From the NCBI RefSeq assembly GCF_900465345.1, contig NZ_UEGO01000036.1, forward strand, positions 25,831 through 89,830: DNA of 64,000 nt, written 5' to 3'. This stretch comes from Asaia bogorensis (GTDB lineage Bacteria; Pseudomonadota; Alphaproteobacteria; Acetobacterales; Acetobacteraceae). Position 1 is the first letter of the stretch. Each line of letters opens with the position of its first letter. The position numbers were made by a program, and so were the translations under genes. Positions 8,506 to 17,193 of this stretch are shown one piece after another. Below the pieces are notes generated by a model, which ran no database searches, was not told where the DNA came from, and saw only the letters and a list, made by a program, of their open reading frames with translations.

Positions 8506-8623
8506 GTCGGTCGTCATGGGGTGGACACGGACCAGACGTGTGGCCGCCTGCATTGTCATGGCAGAAATGGACGGATTCCAGTTTGACTGGGAGGCGTGCT
8601 GTTACCGGCAAGACCAAGTCTGA
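8447..8623 (+). CDS. -1 frameshift extension of the tail assembly chaperone (T part of gpGT)
   Basis: Reading on from C8447 after a -1 slip gives 58 more residues before TGA at 8621-8623, making a fusion of about 165 residues. The extension reads LTRHPVFRETLYLVKNGVPW, then an MGWTRTRR stretch and a segment with EMDGFQFDWEACC. It has no good start codon or ribosome binding site of its own near the 5' end, but is coherent coding sequence that fills the gap before the next gene. In G/GT systems the T part contacts tail tube subunits while the G part binds the tape measure. Separate translation from an internal start cannot be excluded. Confidence 0.75.
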   Translation: MTRHPVFRETLYLVKNGVPWSVVMGWTRTRRVAACIVMAEMDGFQFDWEACCYRQDQV

Positions 8624-8641
8624 TCACGCTGAGGGAAAATC

Positions 8642-9631
8642 ATGCAGTTTCATATGCCTGGATTCAGGGGCAAGGTTGGGGATGTATGGCTCTCGGTGCT
8701 GAGACGTTCGGGGGGAAGCCACTCGTTTGTGCCGCTGCGGCGCAAGGCCCTCTCGGCTCAGGCGAGCCAATTACGCGATAGCCGCGCTCCGGCTTTTTTT
8801 CCTGCGGGAACAGTGTCGCGTTCTGTGCTGTCCTTATCCACCAGAGCGAGAAACACGGGGGTATCGCGGGCATCGGATGCGCGGAGATCGCGAGGGCTAA
8901 GCGTTTCAGCCATTGCAGGGGCTCATCTGTTGCGCCCTCTCAAACCCCCTATTGGTCGCCCGGGCATGTCGGAAGCTGGAAGGGGTGTTGTTCTCTCATC
9001 TGTTGTGCCGGTTCGTTCTGATATTTCGTCCTTCAGGTATTCAGATGCGGCAACGAAGTCTGTCGCGTTTTCTGATACTAAGTTGCGACGCCGATCTGGC
9101 TCGATATCGTATGGGCATTTGCAGCGTATGGGTGCGCGGGAAACGCCCTCTGTCTCCACAGACAGGGGCGGTTTGACAGGTTATGCCGGGGTAGGCCTGC
9201 GGGCACATGCCAGGCGATTTGTCGGCGTTATGCCGTTATCTCCGGCATCAGGGACCGGGCCGAAAGGCTCGAGCTTTGGTGCTGTGGCGCGGCAACTGCC
9301 TCCCCCTGTCATTCGCTTGCCCTCAGGGCCGCAGGAGCGCGGTATATCCGCAATGCGAATACCGGTTGCTAAAGACAGGGATCTGGCAGTCTTGCCACCC
9401 TTTTCCTTGCCGGGTGCGAAGGGGAGTTCTGTTGGAAACGGGGCTGGACGAACCGGGAATTTGCAGCATGAGGAGGGCTGGGTCGCCGCCGAACGATCCT
9501 CTCAGCGTGATCGGCAATATCTGCCGATACTGACCAGTATGTCCCGCACGCTATCCATGCGGAGTTACGGCGCAATGATTGATGAGATCGCCACGCCTCA
9601 ATATCCGAATATGAGCATCGGGCTGATGTAG
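8642..9631 (+). CDS. Arg/Ser-rich protein in the tape-measure position
   Basis: A 329-residue protein with ATG 8642 behind GAGGG at good spacing. It follows the frameshifted chaperone gene and precedes U-X-D homologues, which is where the tail tape measure is encoded (P2 T). It does not look like one: it is short, strongly basic, rich in arginine, serine, glycine and proline, with no long helix, repeat period or membrane segment visible. If it is the tape measure, the tail would be very short, since tail length scales with tape length. It could instead be a replaced, decayed or unrelated protein. The clean reading frame and ribosome site argue that it is expressed. Confidence 0.55.
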   Translation: MQFHMPGFRGKVGDVWLSVLRRSGGSHSFVPLRRKALSAQASQLRDSRAPAFFPAGTVSRSVLSLSTRARNTGVSRASDARRSRGLSVSAIAGAHLLRPLKPPIGRPGMSEAGRGVVLSSVVPVRSDISSFRYSDAATKSVAFSDTKLRRRSGSISYGHLQRMGARETPSVSTDRGGLTGYAGVGLRAHARRFVGVMPLSPASGTGPKGSSFGAVARQLPPPVIRLPSGPQERGISAMRIPVAKDRDLAVLPPFSLPGAKGSSVGNGAGRTGNLQHEEGWVAAERSSQRDRQYLPILTSMSRTLSMRSYGAMIDEIATPQYPNMSIGLM

Positions 9632-9642
9632 GAGGGTTACGC

Positions 9643-10512
9643 ATGGGTGTGTCGCTTCTCGAAATGGAAAATGCCCTTGGGGCGATAGGCCTGATCGACA
9701 GGTCGGCACCGGTCGTGCTGGGTGATCTGATCCTCAGTGGGGCGGAAGTTCCGGACGAGCTTGTGATGGGTGGCCGGCAATTGCTGGTGATTCATCGGCT
9801 TCTCGGTGGCGGCCGTGTCATCGATGCTGTCGGGAATGATCCTGCGCGGCTGGTTTTGACCGGTCGCTTCATCGGTCCCCTGGCGACGCTGCGGGCGAGA
9901 CGGGTTGAGGCCATGCGTGAAGCTTCACGAGCGCTTGCCTTCTCGGTTGCTGATTTGTCAGCCAGGGTCTGGATTGCCGAATTTACCTGGTCGTATCAGG
10001 CGCGGGGCACGATTTGCCCCTACAGGCTTGTGTTGGAGCGTGAGGCTTTGCCGCCTGTTATTTCCCTGAGTATTGGGGAAATGGCGGGGGCTGATCTGGG
10101 TAGCGGTTTGAGCACGATAGCGGGCCTGCTGGGGGAGATGTCGGAGGCAGGATGGGTTGGTACGACAATGCTGACCTCACTGACAGGCCAAATCATGCCG
10201 GTTGCGCAGGTTCTGGGCGCAGGTGGTGGGGTGGCCCGCGCGCAGGCTGCTTTGAGCAAGGCAAGCGCGCTTTGGCAGACGGCCATGTCTGTATCGCGGG
10301 TGCCAACGGCGGCAGTTTCGGTGACGGCGCCTCTTTCCGTTGCCGCTCGTGAACTGGGACAAGTCACGCAGGACGCTGGAGCGGCAATGGAAGCCGGTGC
10401 GGTGAATGGCGCAGGCGCTCTGTCCCTGCTTTCACAAAATGCCGGGGCGTCTGTTTTGGGTGTCGAGGCCGGCAGTTACGCGAACCGGGCACTGCGCACT
10501 CTGGCCGGTTGA
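9643..10512 (+). CDS. Phage tail protein, U-like
   Basis: A 289-residue protein with AGGAGGG upstream of ATG 9643. The first 135 residues contain VLGDLILSGAEVPDELVMGG, a VIHRLLGGGRVIDAVG segment and a GRFIGPLATLRARRVEAMRE helix, a pattern seen in small tail proteins that occupy the U position between tape measure and X. The remainder is Ala/Gly/Val-rich, low in charge and probably helical. Position (putative T, this gene, X, D) agrees with P2. A role at the tail tip or in baseplate attachment is inferred. Confidence 0.6.
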   Translation: MGVSLLEMENALGAIGLIDRSAPVVLGDLILSGAEVPDELVMGGRQLLVIHRLLGGGRVIDAVGNDPARLVLTGRFIGPLATLRARRVEAMREASRALAFSVADLSARVWIAEFTWSYQARGTICPYRLVLEREALPPVISLSIGEMAGADLGSGLSTIAGLLGEMSEAGWVGTTMLTSLTGQIMPVAQVLGAGGGVARAQAALSKASALWQTAMSVSRVPTAAVSVTAPLSVAARELGQVTQDAGAAMEAGAVNGAGALSLLSQNAGASVLGVEAGSYANRALRTLAG

Positions 10513-10564
10513 AATCATGGCGTTGGGTTTCGGCCTGTCATGAATATGAATCGGGAGAATTGCG

Positions 10565-10765
10565 ATGAAGATACAGGTGACGTGCGACGATGTGTCGCTT
10601 TTCCATCTGGCGGTCCGCTATTTTGGTGATGCCTTGCAATGGTGGCGGATTGCCGCGTGCAACGGGATGAGCGACCCGGATCTGTCCGGCTTTGAGGTGC
10701 CGGTGCAGATCCTGCTGCCGGATGAGGCGTCAGTCGGGCAGACGGAAGGGTTGCCAGAGGTATGA
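10565..10765 (+). CDS. Tail protein X (LysM-like)
   Basis: A 66-residue protein with GGGAG before ATG 10565. The sequence contains DVSLFHLAVRYFGDALQWW, then IAACNGMSDPDLSGFEVPVQ, and ends with an ILLPDE-type motif. This is the LysM-like fold of P2 gpX, a small protein of the tail hub region that may bind peptidoglycan. The aromatic YFGDALQWW is the usual signature. The 3' end overlaps gene D in the ATGA arrangement, so the two are coupled. Confidence 0.82.
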   Translation: MKIQVTCDDVSLFHLAVRYFGDALQWWRIAACNGMSDPDLSGFEVPVQILLPDEASVGQTEGLPEV

Positions 10766-11829
10766 CGGGCAGGATCCGAAGTTGGCAGGTTCGGCTTCTT
10801 GTCGATGGAACGAGCCTCGACGGCGTGCATGTTTGCGGTTTTCGACTACAATGCACGCGATATGAACGGTGCGACACGGCGCATATCGTTATCGCCGCGC
10901 AGGATGGATCTGCCCTGTTTTCCCGCCTTACCGGACGAAGCGGCTTTGACCGGCCGGATATCGAGTTGCAGGTGGTTGATCGCCTTGCGGGGGAGGCTGG
11001 ATGGCGTAGCGTGTTTCACGGGGCGCTGGACGCCATAACGCGAGAGAATGATCCGGTATCGTTTCGTCTGGAGTGTCGGGACTATCTCTGTTTTTTGCTG
11101 GATACGCGTCTCACACGCTCATGGAGCAATCAGACGGCTATCGAGATTGTCCAGCAGGCTGCGCAGGCTGCCGGACTGGCGTTTCAGAGCGACCTGAACG
11201 GGAACGATATCGCTGGGGATTATTATTGCGGGCAGTTCTGGCAGCTGGAGCACAGACGTTTGTCCGCCAGTGCGCAGCATCGCTATCAAACGGCTTTCGA
11301 TCTGGCTTTTTCGTTGGCGCGTGATCACGGCTATGAATGTCAGGCCCGTGGACGAGCAATCATCATCAACCGTCCACCAGATGCCGATAGTGGTCAGCTT
11401 TTTGAACCAGACGGCATGACGATGCAGCATTTTCGTTATGATTTCGGTCTGAGTGGGGCGGTATCGGTCGGTGTGCGCTCGTGGGATTCGCGCCAGCGCG
11501 CGAGAAGCGAAATCTTTTATGATGGGCAGGAATTTTCCACAGAGCCCCCTGCATCGGGTGCAGCGCTTTATACGTTTCGGGGGCCTGGCCTGCGCATGGA
11601 CGATATCAAACGATTGGCGCAGGGGAAGCATCGTCGGATCGTCTCTCATGCCTGTGAAGCCAGGCTCTCCTTGCCAGCAATTGCGGGGCTGGAGCCGCGT
11701 CATTTCATGAAGCTGGGAGGTGAGATGATTGATCGACCAAGGACATTGTCGGTGGATGCGGTCGATCATTTTTTCGATCTCTCCCGGGGATATCGGCAGA
11801 AAGTCACGCTTCGGGACCGTATCTTCTGA
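10762..11829 (+). CDS. Baseplate hub protein, late control D-like
   Basis: A 355-residue protein overlapping the X gene by four bases. It resembles P2 gpD / Mu gp44-type hub proteins, which form a ring under the tail tube and hold the spike. Visible features are an N-terminal beta-barrel segment (IELQVVDRLAG, VFHGALDAITREND), RLECRDYLCFLLDTRLTRSW, a helical middle with QTAFDLAFSLARDHGYECQA, and a C-terminal beta domain. Next comes the spike gene V, as in P2-like and Mu-like baseplates. In P2 the homologue is named for a late-control phenotype, but the structural role is general. Confidence 0.82.
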   Translation: MTGRIRSWQVRLLVDGTSLDGVHVCGFRLQCTRYERCDTAHIVIAAQDGSALFSRLTGRSGFDRPDIELQVVDRLAGEAGWRSVFHGALDAITRENDPVSFRLECRDYLCFLLDTRLTRSWSNQTAIEIVQQAAQAAGLAFQSDLNGNDIAGDYYCGQFWQLEHRRLSASAQHRYQTAFDLAFSLARDHGYECQARGRAIIINRPPDADSGQLFEPDGMTMQHFRYDFGLSGAVSVGVRSWDSRQRARSEIFYDGQEFSTEPPASGAALYTFRGPGLRMDDIKRLAQGKHRRIVSHACEARLSLPAIAGLEPRHFMKLGGEMIDRPRTLSVDAVDHFFDLSRGYRQKVTLRDRIF

Positions 11830-11836
11830 AGGGGTT

Positions 11837-12490
11837 ATGATGGATAATCCGGTATGGGCAGCAGCCCACCAGATGCGTGTAGCCCATGCGGTGCATGGGA
11901 TCGTTTGCGCGGTGGACCCTGCCAGTCACGCGGTGAAGGTGCGTTTGCAGCCGGACGATGTTGAAACAGGCTGGCTGCCTGATGCAGCATTGACGCAAGT
12001 GGGTGACTTGCGTTTGTCCTGTCCCTGTGCGGTGGGCACCCAGGTTTTGCTCATGCCGATCGAGGGTGATGGCGAGAATTTTGTCATTATATCGGTATTG
12101 TTCGATGTGGTGGCAGGGCCCGCGATCTCACCTCAGACGGGTAAGGTGGCGCAACCTGGAGAGTTGCTCGTACGTGCCGGGTGTGGCGCACCTTCAAAGG
12201 AGGGGCAGAGCCAATCCGGGGAGGGGGGCTGGTTCCATATCCGGCGCGAAGGGGTCTCCTTTGGGGTCGGCGACCTGCGCTGTGTCATTGGTCAATCGTC
12301 CATCGTACTATGTGCGGGGAAGGTTCAGATGAGTCTGGGGGCTGGCGGCCTGGAAATATCCGGCGCGGGTGTGAGGGTTTCTGGGGGTAATCTTTCTGTT
12401 TCAGGCGGTGATGTACGCACAGATTTGCATAGTCTCGACGCCCATGTGCATCCGTACGCCAATGGTATGACAGGAAAGCCTGTCGGATGA
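11837..12490 (+). CDS. Baseplate assembly protein V (spike)
   Basis: A 217-residue protein with GAAGGGG just before tandem ATGs at 11837 and 11840. The N-terminal OB-like part reads HGIVCAVDPASHAVKVRLQP, then GWLPDAALTQVGD and a GTQVLLMPIEGDGENFVIIS strand set. The C-terminal third (GLEISGAGVRVSGGNLSVSG) is a repetitive beta region as in needle-like spike tips, ending with HVHPYANGMTG, which includes a His pair like the metal-binding tip of gpV spikes. It would puncture the outer membrane on tail contraction. It overlaps the next gene by ATGA. Confidence 0.85.
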   Translation: MMDNPVWAAAHQMRVAHAVHGIVCAVDPASHAVKVRLQPDDVETGWLPDAALTQVGDLRLSCPCAVGTQVLLMPIEGDGENFVIISVLFDVVAGPAISPQTGKVAQPGELLVRAGCGAPSKEGQSQSGEGGWFHIRREGVSFGVGDLRCVIGQSSIVLCAGKVQMSLGAGGLEISGAGVRVSGGNLSVSGGDVRTDLHSLDAHVHPYANGMTGKPVG

Positions 12491-12861
12491 GTGATTTTTA
12501 TCATGTGTTTGGCGAGGATCTGCAGTGCGACTCTGCGGGCGGCCTTTGCGAGGCCTCGGGAGACATGCTGACACGACAATCCATATTGCGCCGGCTGTGT
12601 ACAAACCCCGGTGCCTATCTCTGGCATGTCGATTATGGGGCTGGCCTGCCTGCCCGCATTGGTATGCCTATTGCCGAGGTTGAAACCCGGGGGCTGATTA
12701 CAAGTCAGCTCGGCCTTGAAGCTGGTGTCGATCAGACCCAGCCTGTGACAGTCGAACTGCAGGCCAAGGCGCCGGGTACTTATCTGTGCACGATCACCTA
12801 TAGCGGGCTCGATGGATCAGACCGGCAGACATTCACATTCAATCAGGATGGCACGATCTGA
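12487..12861 (+). CDS. Baseplate wedge protein W (gp25-like)
   Basis: A 124-residue protein of the gpW/gp25 family that nucleates sheath assembly at the baseplate. Seen in it: a beginning with DMLTRQSILRRLCTNPGAYL, WHVDYGAGLPARIG, and a C-terminal strand pair. The tract TRQSILRRLCTNPG followed by YGAGL is the usual gp25 pattern. It overlaps V upstream and is followed by J 39 bases later, the V-W-J order of P2-like phages. Confidence 0.85.
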   Translation: MSDFYHVFGEDLQCDSAGGLCEASGDMLTRQSILRRLCTNPGAYLWHVDYGAGLPARIGMPIAEVETRGLITSQLGLEAGVDQTQPVTVELQAKAPGTYLCTITYSGLDGSDRQTFTFNQDGTI

Positions 12862-12900
12862 GCCTGGCTCGGCTCGCGCCGGCACGGAATCAGGAAGCTC

Positions 12901-14043
12901 ATGGCGTTTTCTCTGCGTTCTTTCTCATCCCTTGTTCAGACGGCCATCGTCACGGCGCAGGCGAGTTGCTCCGGAAAACTGACACTTGATATCGGCACAC
13001 CAGGGCGTGCGCTTGTCGAGAGCGTTTCGGGACTTGGGCTCTGGCTGCAATACCTGCTGATGCAGGTGCTGTGTCGGACACGGCTTGCGACATCCAGTGG
13101 CGTTGATTGCGACAGCTTCGTCGGGGACTTTGGCATGACACGACTGCCTGGCGTGAAGGCGCTGGGGTCCGTCACCATGACCTGCTTTTCCTTTCAGGAT
13201 ATCTCGGCTGTGGTGCGGCCGGGCGTCACGGTAAGGACAGCGGCGGCTGTGACGTTTCAGGTTATCGCCGATACGACCCACGAACGTTGGTCGAGTGCGA
13301 CGCGGGGGTATGTCCGCCCGACTGGCGTAGCCTCGCTTACCTTGCCCGTGGAGGCTCTTCTGGAGGGCGTTCAGGGTAACGTTGCCACAGGTGCCATATC
13401 ACTTATGGGCACGTCGGTTGCCGGAATTGATATTGTCACCAATGAAGCCGCTTTTGCCAATGGGGCAGATCAGGAGAGCGACGCCCAGCTGCGGCAGCGC
13501 TTCCCGCTCTGGCTTGCCGCCAAGGCGAGCGCCTCACGCGCTGCGGTGGAAAGCGCCCTAGCCGAAACCCAGAATAATCTGGACTACGCGATTTTTGATG
13601 GTGCGGCGCCGGATGGAACGACGCGTCAGGGGTATTTCACGGTTGTTGTCGACGATGGGAGTGATGCCGTGCCTGATCAGGTGCTGCGTCGTGTGTATGC
13701 TCAGGTTGATGCCTGCAAGGCCCTTGGTGTTGGCTTTGCCGTCCAGCGACCCGTCATGTTTTCTGTCTCGGTTTCGATGGTTGTGAGCATAACTCTCGGC
13801 GCTGATGCCGATACGGTGCAGCGTACTCTGCTCGAGGCCATCAGCGCTGATATCCGGGCGTCACGTATCGGGGGCGGCTACGCCTATAGTCGGCTTGGCT
13901 ATGTGGCCTATGCGGCGGCGGGTGATGCGGTGCTGTCGATATCGCAGATACGCCTGAATAACGCGCAGGAAGATATTGTGGGGGAAGCCAGTCAATCGCT
14001 TTTCCCAGGCACGATCTCCGTACAGATCGTTCAGGAGGGGTAA
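12901..14043 (+). CDS. Baseplate J-like protein
   Basis: A 380-residue wedge protein of the Baseplate_J family. Recognisable parts are the early FVGDFGMTRLPGVKALGSV segment, VRPGVTVRTAAAVTFQVIAD, the EALLEGVQGNVATGAI strand typical of the beta-sandwich, FANGADQESDAQLRQRFPLW, and the YFTVVVDDGSDAVPDQVLRR block. AGGAAG precedes ATG 12901. The TAA stop shares its last base with the start of the next gene (TAATG), so translation is likely to be coupled. It assembles with W to form the baseplate wedges. Confidence 0.9.
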   Translation: MAFSLRSFSSLVQTAIVTAQASCSGKLTLDIGTPGRALVESVSGLGLWLQYLLMQVLCRTRLATSSGVDCDSFVGDFGMTRLPGVKALGSVTMTCFSFQDISAVVRPGVTVRTAAAVTFQVIADTTHERWSSATRGYVRPTGVASLTLPVEALLEGVQGNVATGAISLMGTSVAGIDIVTNEAAFANGADQESDAQLRQRFPLWLAAKASASRAAVESALAETQNNLDYAIFDGAAPDGTTRQGYFTVVVDDGSDAVPDQVLRRVYAQVDACKALGVGFAVQRPVMFSVSVSMVVSITLGADADTVQRTLLEAISADIRASRIGGGYAYSRLGYVAYAAAGDAVLSISQIRLNNAQEDIVGEASQSLFPGTISVQIVQEG

Positions 14044-15278
14044 TGCCGAAATTCAACAGTTATTTTCCAATCCCCTCTATCGGTGGGGCGGAAGTTCTTG
14101 TCGTTGCGACATCAGATGGTGTCGAGACGCTCAATGCCACAGCAAGCCAGATTGCCGGCGCACCAGCCGACTCACCGGCCAGCGGTGAATTCTTTGCCGA
14201 GGAGGGTGCCAAGGTCAGTCGCTATGGCGACCGGTTCTTGATCGGCGCTGCCGCCGATTATCCGGCGCTCAATACGCGTGACGTAGACCGACAGGACTGG
14301 CTTTCAGCGTTGATGGCGACGACGTCCATCGGGCCCTGGGCGCTGGAAAATGCCCAGGCGGCATGCCTTGCCCGGTTTGGCAACAGTGCCTTTGTTGCAG
14401 GATCACGTACGTCCGATGCACTCAAGTCACGCGACAAGCTGGGTCATGTTCCCAGTTCGATCGGGATGGCAGCCTGGGGGATCGCTGATGATACAACGAG
14501 CCCGACCCAGACCACAGCCTATGCTTATTACGGTGAGGCCTGGCGTATGCCGGGCGTCAATTACCAGCCGAGCTTTGTCATGGAGCTTGAGGCCGTCAAT
14601 CTGGGCGGACCAGCTTACGGTGTGTCGACACCCTATCATCCGAATTGCGGTGGCGGCACCTACGCCATACAGATCGGTGCCGGTGGAGGGCAGACCGAAG
14701 GAACGGCTGATTGTGAGGCCGGGATTGTGTTCGTCAATAATCCTGATTCCTGGAAAACCGGTATTCTGTTCAGCAACACGTCGCTTGCCGGAACGAATGG
14801 TAATGACGGTGGCTATGGAAACGCTGTCTCGATGGCGTGTAACCAGGGCATTGAGTGGCGCACACCAGAGACGCGGGAACATGTGCAGGGGCTGGATGCC
14901 GGGGCCATGCTCTTTTCGACCGTAACGCGCACCGCAAACGGCCAGCGTGTGCAGTTTTCGGATGATGGTGTGCTTGTGACCAATATGGCGGGGCAACTGC
15001 TCTTCTCGGTATCGCCCAATCCGTCGCCTACCAATACGCTCAATATACAGGCCGGCAGCGGTCTCGCTGCTGCGGGACTATATGTGCAGAAGGGTGATGG
15101 TGGATCGCCTAATCTTGGTCTGTATCCTGCTGCGGGTGGGGAAATACAGATGTCATCGCCCGTCGCCAGCCCGGGAGCTGCGGTACCTGCGAAGGCAGAA
15201 GGTGGTTTTCTGCATCTGAACGTGAACGGCACGGATTATCGCGTCCCGCTATTCAGTGTTGAGCAGGTGGGTGGCTGA
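14043..15278 (+). CDS. Spike-like or receptor-binding phage protein between J and I
   Basis: A 411-residue protein, translationally coupled to J (TAATG) and to the next gene (TGATG). It begins PKFNSYFPIPSIGGAEVLVV and continues in Gly/Ser/Thr/Asn-rich beta sequence with little helix, including an asparagine-glycine-rich stretch around residue 255 and an LNIQAGSGLAAAGLYV segment near residue 340. Such sequence is typical of trimeric beta-helical spikes and fibre-side proteins. P2-like baseplate operons do not normally carry a gene here, so this is an extra adhesin-like part. It has no recognised enzymatic motif. Confidence 0.55.
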   Translation: MPKFNSYFPIPSIGGAEVLVVATSDGVETLNATASQIAGAPADSPASGEFFAEEGAKVSRYGDRFLIGAAADYPALNTRDVDRQDWLSALMATTSIGPWALENAQAACLARFGNSAFVAGSRTSDALKSRDKLGHVPSSIGMAAWGIADDTTSPTQTTAYAYYGEAWRMPGVNYQPSFVMELEAVNLGGPAYGVSTPYHPNCGGGTYAIQIGAGGGQTEGTADCEAGIVFVNNPDSWKTGILFSNTSLAGTNGNDGGYGNAVSMACNQGIEWRTPETREHVQGLDAGAMLFSTVTRTANGQRVQFSDDGVLVTNMAGQLLFSVSPNPSPTNTLNIQAGSGLAAAGLYVQKGDGGSPNLGLYPAAGGEIQMSSPVASPGAAVPAKAEGGFLHLNVNGTDYRVPLFSVEQVGG

Positions 15279-15937
15279 TGGCACTTCTGCGAGACCGGGA
15301 TATGGATGGGCTTCGGGCAACTGACCGGAAGCTTTTGTATGACACGGGTATAGCACCCGGTACGGCGCGCGATTTCGCTCGCCGTATGCGCCTTCTGCTC
15401 CCGCAGGGATGGTTTCCAGCCTATCGGGGTGATGAGTTGGAAGAAGCGCCAGTGTTGCAGTCGCTCCTGACCGGGTTCGGGGCGGTACTGGCCTATATAT
15501 GGCAGCTGATGGGGGTTGTGCGAGCCCAGACGCGCCTTGGGACGACGAGTGGTGCCTTTCTGGATATGGCACTTATTGATTATTTCGGATCCGGAAAAAC
15601 TGCGCGCCTGCCCCTGGAAAAGGACAGCCATCTGCGCCGACGCATTGCTGCAGATCTGGTAGCGCCACGCAACACGCGACAGGCTGTGTCAGAGGCCGTG
15701 CGTCAAATCGCTGGTGCCGCCCCCCGGATTATCGAGACGGGGACTGTGCGCGATTGCGGTGCATGGTGTCATCTGGGTGGTTATGGCGCTGTGCGCAGCC
15801 GGTATGGGACGCGACATGGCGGTCAGTTTGTCATCGAGGTTTTTCCGAAACTGCCGGTTCAGCAATTCGAACTATACGCCGCCATCAAGGCGGTAAAGGC
15901 GTGCGGCGTGATCGCATGGGTAAGGATGGAAGCTTAA
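15278..15937 (+). CDS. Tail protein I-like, baseplate-fibre connector
   Basis: A 219-residue protein in the P2 I position, following J and the extra spike gene and preceding the fibre. The visible pattern is an N-terminal helical region (GTARDFARRMRLLLPQGWFP), a LGTTSGAFLDMALIDYFGSG motif typical of wedge-tip proteins, and then HLRRRIAADLVAPRNTRQAV. These resemble the small tail-fibre-attachment proteins of contractile phages, although the family match is not exact. Its stop overlaps the fibre start as TAATG. Confidence 0.65.
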   Translation: MALLRDRDMDGLRATDRKLLYDTGIAPGTARDFARRMRLLLPQGWFPAYRGDELEEAPVLQSLLTGFGAVLAYIWQLMGVVRAQTRLGTTSGAFLDMALIDYFGSGKTARLPLEKDSHLRRRIAADLVAPRNTRQAVSEAVRQIAGAAPRIIETGTVRDCGAWCHLGGYGAVRSRYGTRHGGQFVIEVFPKLPVQQFELYAAIKAVKACGVIAWVRMEA

Positions 15938-17193
15938 TGGATCGTCCAATCATCTATTCAGGCGCCGTGCCCTTTGATACGGATCTCCTGCGTCTTGGCC
16001 GCTACGCGAAGGAAGGTGTGGGACGACTTGCAGAGATCCTGCTGGGTAGCCAGACGGTTATGGCGTCGGGTCTTGCTTGTGTGGTCTCATCATCAGATCT
16101 GTCGGTCTCTGTCGGGCCGGGAACGATCATTGCGCCCTATGCGCTGGATGGCTCCCATATCGGAAGTGTTTCTGCGGGGCTCGCAGCGGCGCCCGCGATT
16201 GTTCCGAGCCTGTTTTACAACGACGAAGTCCAGCATATTCCTGTTTCTTTGACTGGTGCTACGTTAACGCTCTTTGCGATCTGCAGCGAGCAGGATGACA
16301 GTCCGGATGTTCTGCCTTTCTATAATGCCGATCAGCCGGACCAGACCATGGCGGGGCCTGATAACCGCGGTAAGGCGCTGCCTACGCGCAGGACGGGGCG
16401 CATCGCGTTTGTCATGGCTTCCGATCCGCCAGCCGTCGCCGGTGCTGTGGTTGTGCCCCTCTATGAGGTGACAATTCCTGCGGGCGCACAAACCCTGTCG
16501 GGGGTTGTGGCACAGCCGGGGTCAGCGTTCATGCCGCATTTGACCCAGTTTGCGACGAGGGATTTTGCCCAACAGGTCAGTCAGCCTTACGCTGTTTGCG
16601 CGACGAGCGGTCTTTTGACCATTCCGGACTGGGCCAAACATGTCGAACTGCGGCTTATTGGCGCGGGCGGCGGCGGTGCGTCTTGCAGTGTTATCTCTCC
16701 TGATGCCGGGGCTTTTTCGGGAGCGGGTGGTGGTGCCGGGGGCGATGCATGGGGGATCTATGCGCTCGATCCGGCGCGCGACAGCACATTGTCGGTCACG
16801 ATCGGTCTGGGTGGCGGTCCGGATCAGAAAGGTGGGCCGAGCTACGTAACCTATGGCGGCCAGCCCCTTCTCTCTGCCGATGGGGGAGAAGCTGGATATT
16901 TTTCTGCCGCACGGAATTCCTGCGGCGGCAGCGGCGGGGGTGCTGCTGGCGGGATTCTGTGGAACCAGAATGGTGGCGCAGGGAGTGACGGGCAGTTCGG
17001 CAATCTGGTTTTCGCCGGGAACGGTGCCGATGGACCATGGGGCGGTGGTGGCAAGGCAGGGGCGTTGCTCGGTCTGACTGCCACCAAATACGGGGCAGGT
17101 GGCGGAGGCGCCTATATGGCCCGCCAGGCGGGAGAGGTGACAGCCGGTGGGCGGGGCTTTCAGGGGTGCCTGATCTATCGGTTTCTCTATTGA
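15937..17193 (+). CDS. Tail fibre with glycine-rich C-terminal domain
   Basis: A 418-residue fibre; ATG 15937 is coupled to the preceding stop, and the longer upstream open frame is rejected because it lies within gene I. The N-terminal 200 residues start with PIIYSGAVPFDTDLLRLGRY and are compact and beta-rich, probably for baseplate attachment. Residues 235-400 are dominated by glycine clusters (GAGGGGASC; GAGGGAGG; GGSGGGAAGG; GAGGGGAYM), like the glycine-rich tip domains of some phage receptor-binding proteins. No chaperone gene follows. It is the last phage gene seen and ends 42 bases from a convergent host gene. Confidence 0.78.
   Translation: MDRPIIYSGAVPFDTDLLRLGRYAKEGVGRLAEILLGSQTVMASGLACVVSSSDLSVSVGPGTIIAPYALDGSHIGSVSAGLAAAPAIVPSLFYNDEVQHIPVSLTGATLTLFAICSEQDDSPDVLPFYNADQPDQTMAGPDNRGKALPTRRTGRIAFVMASDPPAVAGAVVVPLYEVTIPAGAQTLSGVVAQPGSAFMPHLTQFATRDFAQQVSQPYAVCATSGLLTIPDWAKHVELRLIGAGGGGASCSVISPDAGAFSGAGGGAGGDAWGIYALDPARDSTLSVTIGLGGGPDQKGGPSYVTYGGQPLLSADGGEAGYFSAARNSCGGSGGGAAGGILWNQNGGAGSDGQFGNLVFAGNGADGPWGGGGKAGALLGLTATKYGAGGGGAYMARQAGEVTAGGRGFQGCLIYRFLY

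Noticed and set aside
8913..9533. Small overlapping frames inside the tape-measure-slot gene (8913-9176 and 9207-9533)
   Set aside because: They lack ribosome sites and are contained in the larger frame, which has a clear start site.
1..17193. Gene transfer agent of the RcGTA type
   Set aside because: RcGTA has a non-contractile tail; this cluster has a sheath, J, W and V, so it is a contractile-tailed element.
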